The position numbers were made by a program, and so were the translations under genes. Shown here piece by piece: positions 1 through 9,600 of a DNA stretch of 64,000 nucleotides. The stretch covers positions 1-64,000 of the forward strand of contig CAVXUB010000003.1 in NCBI GenBank assembly GCA_963764805.1, in the 5' to 3' direction. Every line of letters starts with the position of its first letter. The stretch's first letter is position 1. Under the pieces are notes generated by a model. The model saw only the letters and a list, made by a program, of their open reading frames with translations, was not told the origin of the DNA and ran no database searches. The stretch comes from CAVXUB01 sp963764805 (lineage in GTDB: Bacteria; Actinomycetota; Acidimicrobiia; Acidimicrobiales; Bog-793).

Positions 1-1105
1 CCACTGGCGGCAGAACGGACGAGAGTTGCCACCGGGCAATGGGTCGACCGCGAGGCCGGGCGAGAACGCTTCGGGGACTTCGCCCGCCGGTGGCTCGACA
101 ACCGTCACGACCTCCGTCCGCGCACCCACGAGCTGTACAAGTCCGAGCTCGATCGCCACCTGCTGCCTGCCTTCGGCGCCCTCAAGCTCACCGAGATCAC
201 GACGGCGAGAGTGCGTGCTTGGCATTCCACGACGGGGAAGACCACACCCGTCACCGCGGCGAAGTGCTACCGCCTACTGCGGACGATCCTCGGCACCGCC
301 GTCGAGGACGGAAAGCTGACGCAGAACCCGTGCACGATCAAGCGCGCCGGCGAAGAGCGGACGCCCGAGCGCCCCGCACTCAGCCCTGAGCAGGTCGACG
401 CCCTCGCCAGCGCCGTCGGCGAGCGTCATCGGGCACTCGTCTACACATCCGCCTACGCCGGGCTGCGTCTCGGCGAGTGCTCAGCGCTGACCGCGAGCGC
501 ATCGACCTCCTGCGGCGGACGATCGCCGTGACCGAGCAGGCGCACTACATCGCCGGTACGGGTCGTTTGGTCGGTGCTCCCAAGTCGGACGCCGGTCGAC
601 GAGTCGTGGCCATCCCTGCTGCCCTTGCAGAGGTCCTCGAGGAGCACCTGGCCCGCTTCGTCGGCCCGGAGCCGACCGCTCGTGTTCACTGGCGAGAACG
701 GAGCGCCGATCTGCCGGCAGAATTGGTCACGGACCTTCGGTAAAGCGCGTGCGGCCGTGGGTCTGCCTGGCGTCCACTTCCATGACCTCCGCCACTACGC
801 CGGGACGATGGCGGCGCGTAACGGAGCGACGACACGCGAGCTGATGGCGCTGCCTCGGGCAGTCGAGCCCGCGGGCTGCGCTCATCTACCAACATGCGAC
901 GGCCGAGCGCGACCACGCAATCGCCGACGGCCTCGACGCCATCATCGAGGCCAACCAAGCGGCGCGCGGTGCCCCCGTCGTCCCGCTCGCCGCCAGGCGG
1001 AAGGGCGACGACGCTGGCGGCGGGGCACGAGAGGCAGGCGTTGGGGCACGGCCGGATGTCAAGCCCCGGTACCCGCCTGACAGTCTGACCCCGGTACCTA
1101 CCTGA
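1..1105 (+). pseudogene. Degraded tyrosine recombinase (phage/ICE-type integrase), 5' end outside the window
   Basis: Pieces of one site-specific integrase can be read through three frames. Frame 1 from the window edge gives the SAM-like core-binding region (FARRWLDNR...TYKSELDRHLL style helices) and the start of the catalytic domain with the first Arg motif AYAGLRLGE (near 455-480). Frame 3 continues with LLRRTIAVTEQ and GAPKSDAGRRVVAIP (478-665). Frame 1 then gives VHFHDLRHYAG, the HxLRH box (near 770-800), and frame 2 gives SPRAALIYQHAT with the likely Tyr nucleophile (near 865-900). The order and spacing match a complete integrase with three frame breaks (about 480, 670 and 860). Frame 2 runs to the stop at 1103-1105, inside the repeats that begin the downstream IS. 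It reads toward tRNA-Gly, the usual orientation of an integrase beside its attachment site. It is either a true decayed element or a victim of the base errors seen elsewhere in the window. Confidence 0.8.
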
Positions 1106-1107
1106 CA
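1064..1107. repeat. Left terminal iterons of the IS (two direct copies)
   Basis: CCCCGGTACCCGCCTGACA lies at 1064-1082 and CCCCGGTACCTACCTGACA at 1089-1107, a 25-bp step. They match the right-end copies in inverted orientation. Such copies at an IS end are candidate transposase binding sites. Confidence 0.75.
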
Positions 1108-1109
1108 CT

Positions 1110-2570
1110 CCCAACCCCAGGCGGCATTGATCCGGGTGGGCGGACGGGGTTTGGCCAGGGCCCCGTGCTCCCGGGTGCGGTCGTGTTTGACCGCGTGGGA
1201 CCGAGTGAGCTCGGTGCCAACCGCGATCTCGACGGTGTCACCCACCACGGCCACCTGGACCTGCCGGCGGCGGGGACTGGGGCCGACCCGATAGGTGGTG
1301 CCGGCGAAGCAGACATTGCCTGAGGTGTCGACCTTGCGGGTGACTGAGGCAGCGGTGGCCGTGGGCCCGAGGTGGCAGGCGGCGCCTCTCTGCAACCCCG
1401 GCGCTCTGCTTGTCGATGGGATGGCGACGAGCATGGGTGGCGATGAGCACGCCGCGGTGGATGTATCTGGACCAGGGGGCCCTCACAGGTGACCTCCACG
1501 GTCTGGCCGGCCAACCATCGGGCGGCGGCCTTGTAGTGGGCGGTGGCGAAGCTGATGGTGCCGTTATTGCTGACTCGGCGGGTGGTGACCGCCTCGGGCC
1601 GGCACGGTGGGCTCGGGTCAGTTCCGTCTCCTTGGGGGGTCCGGGGCTGGGAGCAGCGAGTCGAAAGCGCTCGAAGGGAGCCACGTTGCCGATGCCCTGA
1701 TGGGGCCGGGTGTGGTTGTACTCATAAACCCCGGCATCCAGGGCTTCCTGAGCCTCCTCGATAGAGGCGAAGACCTTGCCGTTCAAGAACTCGGCCCGAA
1801 GGGTCTTATGCAGCGCTCCACCTTCCCGGTCGTGGTCGGAGAGCGGGGCTTGGTGAGGATGTGCTTGATCCCGTTGTTGTGACAGATCTTGTCGAAAAGC
1901 ACCGGCCAGGCCCGGACCGAAGCGGGCAGTGAAGACTTTCCCATTGTCCGAGAGGATGGCTTCGGGCAGGCCGTGGCGGGCGAGAGCTTCCTCCAAGGCG
2001 TCACAGACCGGACGGGAGGTGGCTCGGGCCACCACCTTGGCCGAGATGACGAAACGGGAGTGGTCGTCGATGCCCGAGACGATCTTGGCCTCAGAGAACT
2101 CACCTGTCGTCGGATCGGCGATGCGCACTCCCCCGACGATGTCCATCTGCCACAGCTCCATCGACCGGGAGCGCTCCCAGCGCTTGTAGTCGCTGCGCCG
2201 GCGGCGGCGGGGGTCGGTTGACCAGGCCGTGGCGGATCAGGCAACGCTCGACGCTGGTCGGCCCGGGAGAACCTCGATGCCTTCCTGAGCGAGCCAATAC
2301 AGGATGGTGCGAGGTCCCCAGACGGGTGCTCGTTGCGCAGCTCCACGATGCGAGCCTCGATGGCCGGGGCCATCTGATGGGGACAGGAGGTGGGCTTGGA
2401 GCTGGCGTCGGCCAGTCCGGCCAACCCTTGGTCCCCATAACGACGGAGCCAGGCGTGCACGGTCTGGCGGGCTACACCGGACGGCGGGCCACATCGGTGA
2501 CCGAAGCTCCCTCGAGCACCTCATGAACGGCTTGATAACGCTGTTCCACCAGCTTCAACTCCACCAACAT
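1110..2570 (-). pseudogene. IS481-type transposase, multiply frameshifted
   Basis: The reading begins at ATG 2570 with MLVELKLVEQRYQAVHEVL, an IS481 helix-turn-helix start. It reaches a stop after ARRPV and resumes in another frame with TVHAWLRRYGDQGLAGLAD. GPRTILYWLAQEGIEVLPG follows in a third frame. The rve core starts at MELWQMDIVGGVRIAD (first catalytic Asp) and runs through AILSDNGKVFTARFGPG (second Asp). The catalytic Glu segment TGKVERC sits in a different frame, after which HKTLRAEFL and YNHTRPHQGIG return. C-terminal pieces RRVSNNGTISFATAHYK and VTRKVDTSGNVCFAGTTYR are split between frames. Each fragment matches the family in order, so one transposase has suffered about five frame changes and an early stop and cannot be made as a single chain. 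Confidence 0.85.
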
Positions 2571-2648
2571 GGGGTTGCCTCCTCCGGACCTGTGGACGTC
2601 GAACACCCACAGCGAAGGAGGAGGCGCCGGCTAAGTGGTGGACCCCAC

Positions 2649-2723
2649 TGTCAGGCAGGTACCGGGGCAGGTGTCGCCCAGGTACCGGGGTCGCGTCCGA
2701 GAAGCGTCAGGCAGGTGCCGGGG
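2649..2723. repeat. Right terminal iterons of the IS (three copies)
   Basis: TGTCAGGCAGGTACCGGGG (2649-2667), TGTCGCCCAGGTACCGGGG (2672-2690) and CGTCAGGCAGGTGCCGGGG (2705-2723) are the reverse complement of the left-end unit with up to three changes. The steps are 23 and 33 bp, so the array is less regular than on the left. Confidence 0.75.
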
Positions 2724-2754
2724 CCACGGTGTCAAGTATCAGGCGGGTCCGCAC

Positions 2755-2792
2755 AGGGCACGGCGGGATCGCTAGGGCACGCATAGGGCACG
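2755..2792. repeat. Three AGGGCACG direct repeats between the IS and tRNA-Gly
   Basis: Exact 8-bp copies lie at 2755-2762, 2774-2781 and 2785-2792, about 60-100 bp from the 3' end of tRNA-Gly. Short direct repeats in this position can be integrase arm sites, but nothing else in the sequence proves it. Confidence 0.4.
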
Positions 2793-2854
2793 CCGGCGTA
2801 ACAGCGGTGAGGAACGGTGCGGGTCGTGCGGCTCTGACCTGCGAAAACAGCGGA

Positions 2855-2924
2855 GCGGGCGACCGGGATCGAACCGGCATGACCAGCTTGGAAGGCTGGG
2901 GCTCTACCATTGAGCTACGCCCGC
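2855..2924 (-). tRNA. tRNA-Gly (anticodon TCC)
   Basis: The minus strand folds into a 70-nt cloverleaf: acceptor GCGGGCG paired with CGCCCGC, D stem GCTC/GAGC, anticodon stem CCAGC/GCTGG around loop CTTCCAA (anticodon TCC), and a T arm with loop TTCGATC. No CCA is encoded. Its 3' end faces the integrase remnant, a common arrangement for elements that integrate into tRNA genes. Confidence 0.93.
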
Positions 2925-2968
2925 GTACGTCGCCAGGGTAGTCGCTGGGGCTCGTTCGCCTGCACCAG

Positions 2969-3595
2969 ATGCGCCCTCTCCGTACCCCGGGCTCGAACAA
3001 TCCCACGACGAGCAGGCTGGCAGAATCGACGATCGTGTTCTCGAAGGGCCGCTCCCCGAATCCCGCCAAGGCGATCCGCCGGTCGGATCGGGTGCTGATC
3101 ACGAGCCCGACGGCCGCCGATTGCAACGAGTTCACGGCCGCGGCCATCGCCAGCCGGGCGCTCCACCATCCATGGGTCTTCCCGCCCGAGACTCCCGAGG
3201 CGTTCGGCGTCTACCTCGACCGCATAAGACGCGAGGACAACGCCGGCTTCCTGTTGCGGCGGACGGAAGACGGTGTGCTCGCCGGCATGGTCAACGCCAA
3301 CAACATCGTCTTCGGCTCGCTTCGATCTGCATACCTCGGCTACGCGGCCTTCGCTGGCAGCGAGGGCCGAGGTTTGATGGCCGAGGGGCTGCGGCTCGTG
3401 ATCGCCCATCTCTTCGAGGACCTCGGCCTGCACCGCGTCGAGGCGAACATCCAGCCCGCCAATGAGAGGTCGCGGCGTCTGGTGGAAGGGCTTGGTTTCG
3501 AGAGGGAGGGGTACTCGAAGCGGTACCTGTTCATCGACGGCGACTGGCGCGACCACGAGCGATGGGCGTTGCGGGTCGAGGACGCCGACCTCTGA
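2969..3595 (+). CDS. GNAT acetyltransferase, RimJ/RimL-like
   Basis: A GCN5-related N-acetyltransferase of the RimJ/RimL type, which transfers acetyl from acetyl-CoA to an alpha-amino group or small amine. The protein carries the usual order: LITSPTAADCNEF (beta1), GMVNANNIVFGSLRSAYLGYAAF (beta4 and the acetyl-CoA arm), GLMAEGLRLVIAHLFEDLGLHRVEANIQPANERSRRLVEGLGFEREG (motif A/B with the N-x-S-R-R-L-V-E-x-L-G-F signature). The longest frame starts at ATG 2969, 45 bp from tRNA-Gly, but its first 22 residues look non-coding; GTG at 3035 is a better match to family length. It stands alone and converges with the PIG-L gene. Substrate unknown. Confidence 0.85.
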   Translation: MRPLRTPGSNNPTTSRLAESTIVFSKGRSPNPAKAIRRSDRVLITSPTAADCNEFTAAAIASRALHHPWVFPPETPEAFGVYLDRIRREDNAGFLLRRTEDGVLAGMVNANNIVFGSLRSAYLGYAAFAGSEGRGLMAEGLRLVIAHLFEDLGLHRVEANIQPANERSRRLVEGLGFEREGYSKRYLFIDGDWRDHERWALRVEDADL

Positions 3596-3681
3596 GACGA
3601 GACAGGGCCATAGATCGGCACGCGGCCGCGCTGGAGCGTTGACATCTCTCGCCAGAAATCGGCCCGAGCGCCCACCAGTCG

Positions 3682-4398
3682 CTAGTGCGTGTCGACCACC
3701 TGGAACACCTCGGCGTACCGGCCCTCGCCAAGGCCGTGCTCCCTGGCCGTCGCCGAGGTCCAGTTGCGGACCAGTTCCTCGATGTGGTCGCCGTCGCCCA
3801 CTTGGCTCTTGTGGCACCGGAGGGCCCCGATCTTGCGGTCGATGACCTTCGTGATGTCGACCGTCCTGCTCGCCCGGGGGGATGCCATCAACCACACCTC
3901 GGAGACCGTGTGCGCACGCAGGCCGTCGGCGAAGAGCTCCGGGAATGCAAAGGGATTGCGGGAATCCGGATAGACCGCCGAGAGCGTCGCCTCTCCGGCT
4001 GCGAGATGATCGGGGTGGCTGGCACGGATCCGATCCCAGTTCCGCTCTGGCGACTGGCAGATGACGCGCTGCGGCATCACCATGCGGATCACCCTCGTGA
4101 TCTCCCGGCGCAGATCGAGGGTCACCAGCAACTGCCCATCGGGGAAGCCGAGACAGTGGACGTCCGAGACGCCGACGGCGGCCGCCGCGTCGCGCTGCTC
4201 CTGCTGACGCCTCGTCGCGAGCGTGCCGGTGTCGGTGTCGGTGTCGAGCGCACCCGCATCGCCGTTGGTGACGATGCAGTAGCTGACGGGGACGCCGGCG
4301 TCGGTCAAGGTGGCGACTGTCCCCGCAGCACCGAAGTCGACATCGTCTGGATGAGCGGTGACGACCAGCACTCGCTCGGGAAGCTCGGTCTCGGCCAT
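3682..4398 (-). CDS. PIG-L/LmbE-family N-acetylglucosaminyl deacetylase-like protein
   Basis: A zinc-dependent deacetylase of the PIG-L (LmbE) family, whose members include MshB and Mca of mycothiol metabolism and antibiotic-sugar deacetylases. The chain begins VLVVTAHPDDVDFGAAGT, with HPDD supplying zinc ligands and the catalytic Asp, and SHPDHLAAG carries the third ligand. The start at ATG 4398 (MAETELPERV) places the HPDD motif about 15 residues in, as is normal; the longer open frame to 4500 adds an atypical leader. At 238 residues it is near MshB-like lengths. Its neighbours (a GNAT enzyme and an ABC exporter) do not define the substrate. It could be a mycothiol conjugate amidase-like enzyme, but that assignment is not supported by sequence alone. 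Confidence 0.85.
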   Translation of the reverse strand: MAETELPERVLVVTAHPDDVDFGAAGTVATLTDAGVPVSYCIVTNGDAGALDTDTDTGTLATRRQQEQRDAAAAVGVSDVHCLGFPDGQLLVTLDLRREITRVIRMVMPQRVICQSPERNWDRIRASHPDHLAAGEATLSAVYPDSRNPFAFPELFADGLRAHTVSEVWLMASPRASRTVDITKVIDRKIGALRCHKSQVGDGDHIEELVRNWTSATAREHGLGEGRYAEVFQVVDTH

Positions 4399-4531
4399 CG
4401 CGCGACTGTAGCCACGGGCAGGACCCGGCCAAGCGAGGTCATCTGCCATCGCGAGACGCAGGAGCGCCTGCCGGCTGTGAGCTTGCTGAGAATCCCCCAC
4501 GAGTGCCGCAAGGGGTCATAGCGTCTGGGGC

Positions 4532-5542
4532 GTGCCAACTCTTTCCGCCCCCCGCGAGACCGAGCCCGTCCCTCCGCCGCCAGGTAACGGGCGTGCTGAC
4601 CGGGACTGGGCGGTGGAGACGCACGGGCTGATGAAGCGTTTTGGAGCGAACGTCGCCGTCAACGGCGTCGAGCTGCTCGTCCCGAGAGGCTGCGCATTCG
4701 GATATCTCGGCCCGAACGGCGCCGGCAAGACGACCCTGATCCGGGTCCTGCTCGGTCTTACTCACGCCGATGCCGGCACGATGTCGCTGCTCGGCTACGA
4801 GGTGCCCAAACATCGGGCGCACGCCCTGGCGAGAGTCGGCGCGATAGTCGACGAGCCGAGGTTCCACGGCCACCTGAGCGGCCACCAGAACCTCGAGATC
4901 CTCGCAACGGCCCGCGAGCCGGAAGCAATCCGGCGCATCGACAGCGCGCTCGACCGGGTCGGGCTCACGCACCGGGCCAAGGACCGCGTGTCGAAATACT
5001 CGATGGGCATGCGCCAGCGCCTCGGAGTCGCCGCCTGCCTGATCGGCGACCCCGAGCTACTGATCCTCGACGAGCCGATGAACGGGCTCGACCCCGGCGG
5101 AATGGCCGAGATGCGGGACATGATCCTCTCGTTGGTCGCCGAGGGACGGACGGTCGTGCTGTCCTCGCACCTGCTGGACGAGGTGGAGCGGACCTGCGAC
5201 GCGGTCGCCATCGTCGACCGCGGCCAGATCATCCGGCAGGGGCCGATATCCGAGCTTGTCAAGGGGACGTCGCTCGAGGTCCAGGTGGAATGTCGCGAGC
5301 CGGAGCGAGCCAGGGAGGTGCTGCTGGCGTCCAACATCCTCGCCAGCCTCGGCGGCCAGGTGGGCGCCGGACCGCTTGGGATATCGGTGTCGCTCCCCGC
5401 CACGACCGGCCGGGACGTGATCCCCGAGATCAACCGCGTGCTGGTGGAAGGCGGCATCGGGGTCTATCGGCTGCAGCAGATACAGGCCTCTCTCGAGACA
5501 TGGTTCCTGCAGGTCACCAGCAGATTGGGGGCACCGCAATGA
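4532..5542 (+). CDS. ABC transporter ATP-binding protein (ABC-2 type exporter)
   Basis: The nucleotide-binding subunit of an ABC-2 exporter. Walker A GPNGAGKT lies at about residues 60-67, the signature YSMGMRQRLG near 155, Walker B LLILDEP near 176 with the following MNGLDPGG D-loop, and the switch His in SSHLLDE near 210. The remaining C-terminal 100 residues form the accessory domain seen in CcmA/DrrA-like proteins. It starts at GTG 4532; a 25-residue proline-rich lead precedes the domain. Its stop overlaps the permease start (ATGA at 5539-5542), so the two are translationally coupled. Substrate unknown; lipid, peptide or drug export are all possible for this family. Confidence 0.92.
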   Translation: MPTLSAPRETEPVPPPPGNGRADRDWAVETHGLMKRFGANVAVNGVELLVPRGCAFGYLGPNGAGKTTLIRVLLGLTHADAGTMSLLGYEVPKHRAHALARVGAIVDEPRFHGHLSGHQNLEILATAREPEAIRRIDSALDRVGLTHRAKDRVSKYSMGMRQRLGVAACLIGDPELLILDEPMNGLDPGGMAEMRDMILSLVAEGRTVVLSSHLLDEVERTCDAVAIVDRGQIIRQGPISELVKGTSLEVQVECREPERAREVLLASNILASLGGQVGAGPLGISVSLPATTGRDVIPEINRVLVEGGIGVYRLQQIQASLETWFLQVTSRLGAPQ

Positions 5543-6693
5543 CGTTGACCGGAGCAGGACCCGAGATGGCGATGCCGGCGGGTGTCCCCGACGCACCCCC
5601 GACCCGACCCTATGACCATCGCGGCTCGCCGATCCCCACACTCGGCATGATCCGCAAGCGCTTCATGGAACTGCGCAAGCGCCGCGGGCTGATGGCGGCT
5701 CTGGCCATCGTGAACATCGGGATCCCCAGCGTCTTCCTCGTGATCCGTCTGCTGGCTCACGCATTCGACCCGAAGGCATACGGGCCGGCCGGCGGTGAGG
5801 ACATCTTCGGCGCTCTCGTCGCCGCCGTGATGTACGTCTTCGGCTTCATCGTCGCCGCCACCCTCGGGTGCTCGGCGGGATCGGTCGACCTGACGGATGG
5901 GATGTTTCGCCATCTGGTCGTCACGGGACGGTCGCGCGTCGCCCTGTACCTGGCCCGCATCCCCGCCGGGCTCGGGATCGTCATACCTATGGTCGGTGCC
6001 GGCTTCGCCATCGTGTGCATCGTGTGCTCGTTCGCCGCGCCGAAGCAGATCAGCTATCAGGGGATCAACATCCCGCCTGGGCTCTCCAAGCCGGCCTTCG
6101 AGACCTGGGCGGCCGACAACGCAGGCGAGGTGGTCTGCAACTTCAACTTCCAGGGCCCGCTGAACGTCCCCTGCGGCCCGAACGGGGTCCAAGCGGGGGT
6201 CCCCGGTGCTCCGCAGCAGGCGGAGCTTCAGGCGATCGCAAGGCAGATGGCGGACCAGAACTACAACGACTACGCCAAGATCTTCCTTGCACCGCCGATC
6301 GGGCTGATGGTGAGGACGGGGCTATGGATCGAACTGGAGGCAGTGGTCGGGTTCGTCGTGGGAGTCGGTCTCTCCTCCTTGCTCGGGCAGCGAACCATCG
6401 CCGTGATCTTGATGATCGTCCTGGAGGTGATCATCGTGCCGATCGCCTCGCGGGTGAGCATCCCCTACATGATCAACGCTCAGCGGGGGGTCGTCGGGCT
6501 GGCGGTGACTCACCTCGAACCTGCCGGATTGCCTACCTTCGGGGGCGGCAACGGCGGTGGCGGGGGCGGTCCCGGCTCCGACGTGTCACGTCTGATACCT
6601 GAGTCGAGGACGGTGGCGGCCCTGGTGATCGTCGCCTGGTTGGTGGGCTGGTCAGTGATCGGTGCCTGGCGGATGGCCAAGCGCGACGCCTGA
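5539..6693 (+). CDS. ABC-2 type transporter permease
   Basis: The membrane partner of the upstream ATPase, starting at the ATG overlapping its stop. About six hydrophobic segments are visible: LMAALAIVNIGIPSVFLVI, IFGALVAAVMYVFGFIVAATLG, IPAGLGIVIPMVGAGFAIVCIV, then after a long polar stretch MVRTGLWIELEAVVGFVVGVG, TIAVILMIVLEVIIVPIA and VAALVIVAWLVGWSVIGAW. The long middle segment (about residues 170-250, with a CNF..PC pair of Cys and many Asn/Gln) probably lies outside the membrane. A glycine-rich run near residue 340 sits before the last helix. The reading frame ends 42 bp inside the convergent repeat-protein gene, so their 3' ends overlap. Confidence 0.85.
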   Translation: MTLTGAGPEMAMPAGVPDAPPTRPYDHRGSPIPTLGMIRKRFMELRKRRGLMAALAIVNIGIPSVFLVIRLLAHAFDPKAYGPAGGEDIFGALVAAVMYVFGFIVAATLGCSAGSVDLTDGMFRHLVVTGRSRVALYLARIPAGLGIVIPMVGAGFAIVCIVCSFAAPKQISYQGINIPPGLSKPAFETWAADNAGEVVCNFNFQGPLNVPCGPNGVQAGVPGAPQQAELQAIARQMADQNYNDYAKIFLAPPIGLMVRTGLWIELEAVVGFVVGVGLSSLLGQRTIAVILMIVLEVIIVPIASRVSIPYMINAQRGVVGLAVTHLEPAGLPTFGGGNGGGGGGPGSDVSRLIPESRTVAALVIVAWLVGWSVIGAWRMAKRDA

Positions 6694-9600
6694 GGCGGCA
6701 ACGGCTCCGAAGTTCCACACCGTCCCGCTCGCCTCCGCCACGCGGTAGGAGTCGGCGCCCGATCCAAGAGCGAGTCCCACCACATCCGTCACCCGGATCC
6801 CCTCTGCCGGCAGCGATCCCCGGTACGTCACGCCGTTCCCGAAGACGAAGATCCCGCCGTCGGCCCCCGCCATCACGTATCCGGCGCCGCCTGCCGCTTC
6901 CGCCAGCGAGACGACGTCATGCACGTGGACGCCGAGCCCGGGTAGCGAGCCGTGGAAACCGGCACCGGTCCCGAAGGCGAAGACGCCTCCGTCTGCGCCC
7001 ACGAGCAGGTAACCCGCACCCGACGACGCCGCCTCGATGCCGACGATGTCGGACACGTGAACACCCAGTGCCGGCAAGGACCCCCTGTACTTGGCGTCAC
7101 CGAAGGTGAACACCCCCCCGTCCGCCCCCGCCATCCAATAGCCCTTGCCGTCTGGGGTTTCCGCGATGCCGACGATGTCGCCGACATGCACGCCCAGTCC
7201 CGGCAGCGATTGCTCGAAACTGGCGTCACCGTACGCGAACACGCCCCCGTCCGAGGCGCACAACAGGTACCCCTTGCCGTCGCCGGTCACGGCCATCGAC
7301 GACACGGGTCGGGCAAGCGAGATCGCTCGGGTGTCGCCGAGGAACTGGGCGCCAGCCGCTGCCACCACCGTTCCGGCGGCACTCGCCAGCCAGTAGCCCT
7401 GGGCGCCGGGAACTGCCGCGATCGCCTTGACGGGCGAACCGGTCACCGCAAACGGCACCTGGATGCCGGCACTGCCCTGGCGGTATCCGGCGGCGGTGCA
7501 GCCGTTGACGGAGCAGGAGACTGCCGAGAGCGCGCTGTCGACGGTGGACGCCGGGCCGGTGACCTGCTGCCCGATCCAGACGGCCCCGTCGGAGACCTCC
7601 GCAAATGCGACGGGAAGGCCGCCGGAGGATGAGTAGCTGCCGACCGCCGTGCAGGAGCTCTGCGAGCCACACGAGACGGAGGAGAGGGAGGGGCTGGCGC
7701 CGGCGCCGCCAGGATTCGGCGAGCTCTGAAGACGCCAGGTCGTGCCGTTCCAGGTCTCGGCAAGGGTTTCACCGCCGCCGCTGGACTGCCGGGATCCGAC
7801 TGCGGTACAAGAGCTCGCGGCAGAGCAGGAGACGGCGGCCAACGTGCTCCCTGCCGAGCCGGGAGTCGGCTGCATCACCCAGCCCGAGCCGGTCCAGCGT
7901 TCAGCGAGCGTCCGCCCGCCGCCTGTCACCACGTAATCGCCTACCGCAGTGCAGGAAGCAGCCGAGGTACAAGACACTCCAGCCAGTGACCCGCTGCTTG
8001 CCCCGGCTGGGGTCGGTGGAGCCTCGATCAGCCAAGCGGCCCCGTTCCAGGCCATCGCCAACGGTCGCCCCCCGCTCTGGCCCACGGCGGTGCAGGCGCT
8101 GGCCGACGTGCAGGACACCGAGCGTAGCTCCGCACCTGCCGACGGATCTGGCACCTGCGGCAAGGCGACGATGTGCCACAACCCACCCCCCGACATCTCG
8201 ACGAGCGGGTGGTCGGCGCGGCTCTGAGGGTCGTAGTAGAAGCCCACGGCCACGCACTGGCCGCCGAAGGTGCACGAGACCGACGACAGCTCGGCATTGG
8301 GGGAGCCGGCGGGGTCCTGAGCCGCTTCGATGGTCGCGCCGGCTTGGGCTGATCCGGACCAGGACTCCACCAACGGCGCTGTCGCTCCCGCACCTGTCTC
8401 GGCGGTCCCGACTGCCGTGCACGCTCCATTCGGAGCGCAAGCAAGCGCGGCGATGCGGCTGATGGAGGCACTTGGTGGTGATGCGGATGCGGCCGAGCTC
8501 CAGCCGGTCCCGCTCCAGTGTTCGACGAGCGGAACGCCGACGGAGTTCGTGCCGTGCTCGAAGGAACCCACGGCGGTGCAAGCACCTGCCGCGCACGAGA
8601 CCCCGAGGAGGGAGCTGCCGGTCGAGCCCGCCGGCCCAGGTGCGGGCTCGATGGTCCAGCGCGCTCCATCCCACACCTCTGAGAGCGCGGTGGGTGCGAG
8701 CGGACTGCTCCCGCTGGTGCCGACCGCTATGCAGTTGACTGCGGTGCAGGACACCGAGGCGAGCCCGGCATGGCTCGCTGTCGCAGGATCGGGCGTCGGC
8801 TGGATGCTCCAGCTCTGCCCGTTCCACCTCTCGGCAAGCACCTGCGACCCGCCCCCGCTGTCGTCGTAATCGCCCACCGCTGTGCAGGACGCCACCGAGG
8901 TGCACGAGACCCCGGCCAGTCCGGCACCGGTGTCGCCGGCCGGGTTCGGAGTCGCCTCCACGCGCCAGTTGGAGCCGTCCCACGCCTCCGCCATCGTCAG
9001 TCCCTCGCCGGCGCTGTCGCCGTAGCCACCGACGGCCACGCAGGAGGTCGGCGCCGGGCACGAGACACCCAGGAGCTTGCTCCCCGTGGCTCCTGCAGGA
9101 CCCGGCACCTGTTGCAGCGCCCATCTTGTGCCGTCCCAGGACTCGGCCAGCGACAGGACCTTGCCGCCGGCGACCGTGTACTCGCCCACCGCCTCGCAGG
9201 CGGACTCGGCGCTGCACGCCACGGCCAGCAGGCCGCTTCCAGTGGCGCCGGTCGGGGCGGGCGCCGGATGGAGAGACCACTGCTTGCCGTTCCACGTCTC
9301 GGTCAAGGGCGTGGTGACGCTGCCATCTGTGACGAAACCGACCGACATGCACCAAGCGAGGGAAGTGCACGAGACGCCTTCAAGTTCGGCGGCCGTTGCT
9401 ACGGGCAGAACCGGCGCCGTCGCCTCGAGGTTCCAGCTGCTCCCACTCCAGCGCTCGGCCCAGGCAGCGGTATTCCCACTTGGTTCAGCGTGGTAGCCCA
9501 CAGCCGTGCAAGCGGGTGTGCCGTCGCAGGAGACCGAGGTGATGGTGCCGGCCGGCACGGCGGGCTCGGCGGTCGGGTGGGCCACCCAGTCGCCGTTGCC

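Larger units (their letters stand above)
1064..2723. mobile_element. IS481-family-like insertion sequence, degenerate, with iterated terminal repeats
   Basis: The element is defined by inverted copies of a 19-bp sequence, CCCCGGTACCTRCCTGACA, flanking a broken DDE transposase. Two copies face inward on the left (1064-1082 and 1089-1107) and three face inward on the right (2649-2667, 2672-2690, 2705-2723), with small differences between copies. The enclosed transposase reads on the minus strand. The family call rests on the transposase: a helix-turn-helix region followed by an rve core with WQMDIVGG, GIDDHSRF and TGKVERC motifs, as in IS481 proteins. Exact ends and target duplication could not be fixed, because either the inner or outer repeat copies might be the true termini. 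Confidence 0.75.

Noticed and set aside
3596..3681. A rho-independent terminator between the acetyltransferase and PIG-L genes
   Set aside because: No stem followed by a T run is visible in the short convergent gap.
7901..9370. A 489-codon frame in a different minus-strand phase inside the secreted repeat protein
   Set aside because: Repeat DNA keeps alternate phases open; this frame lacks a signal peptide and the Cys-pair pattern.
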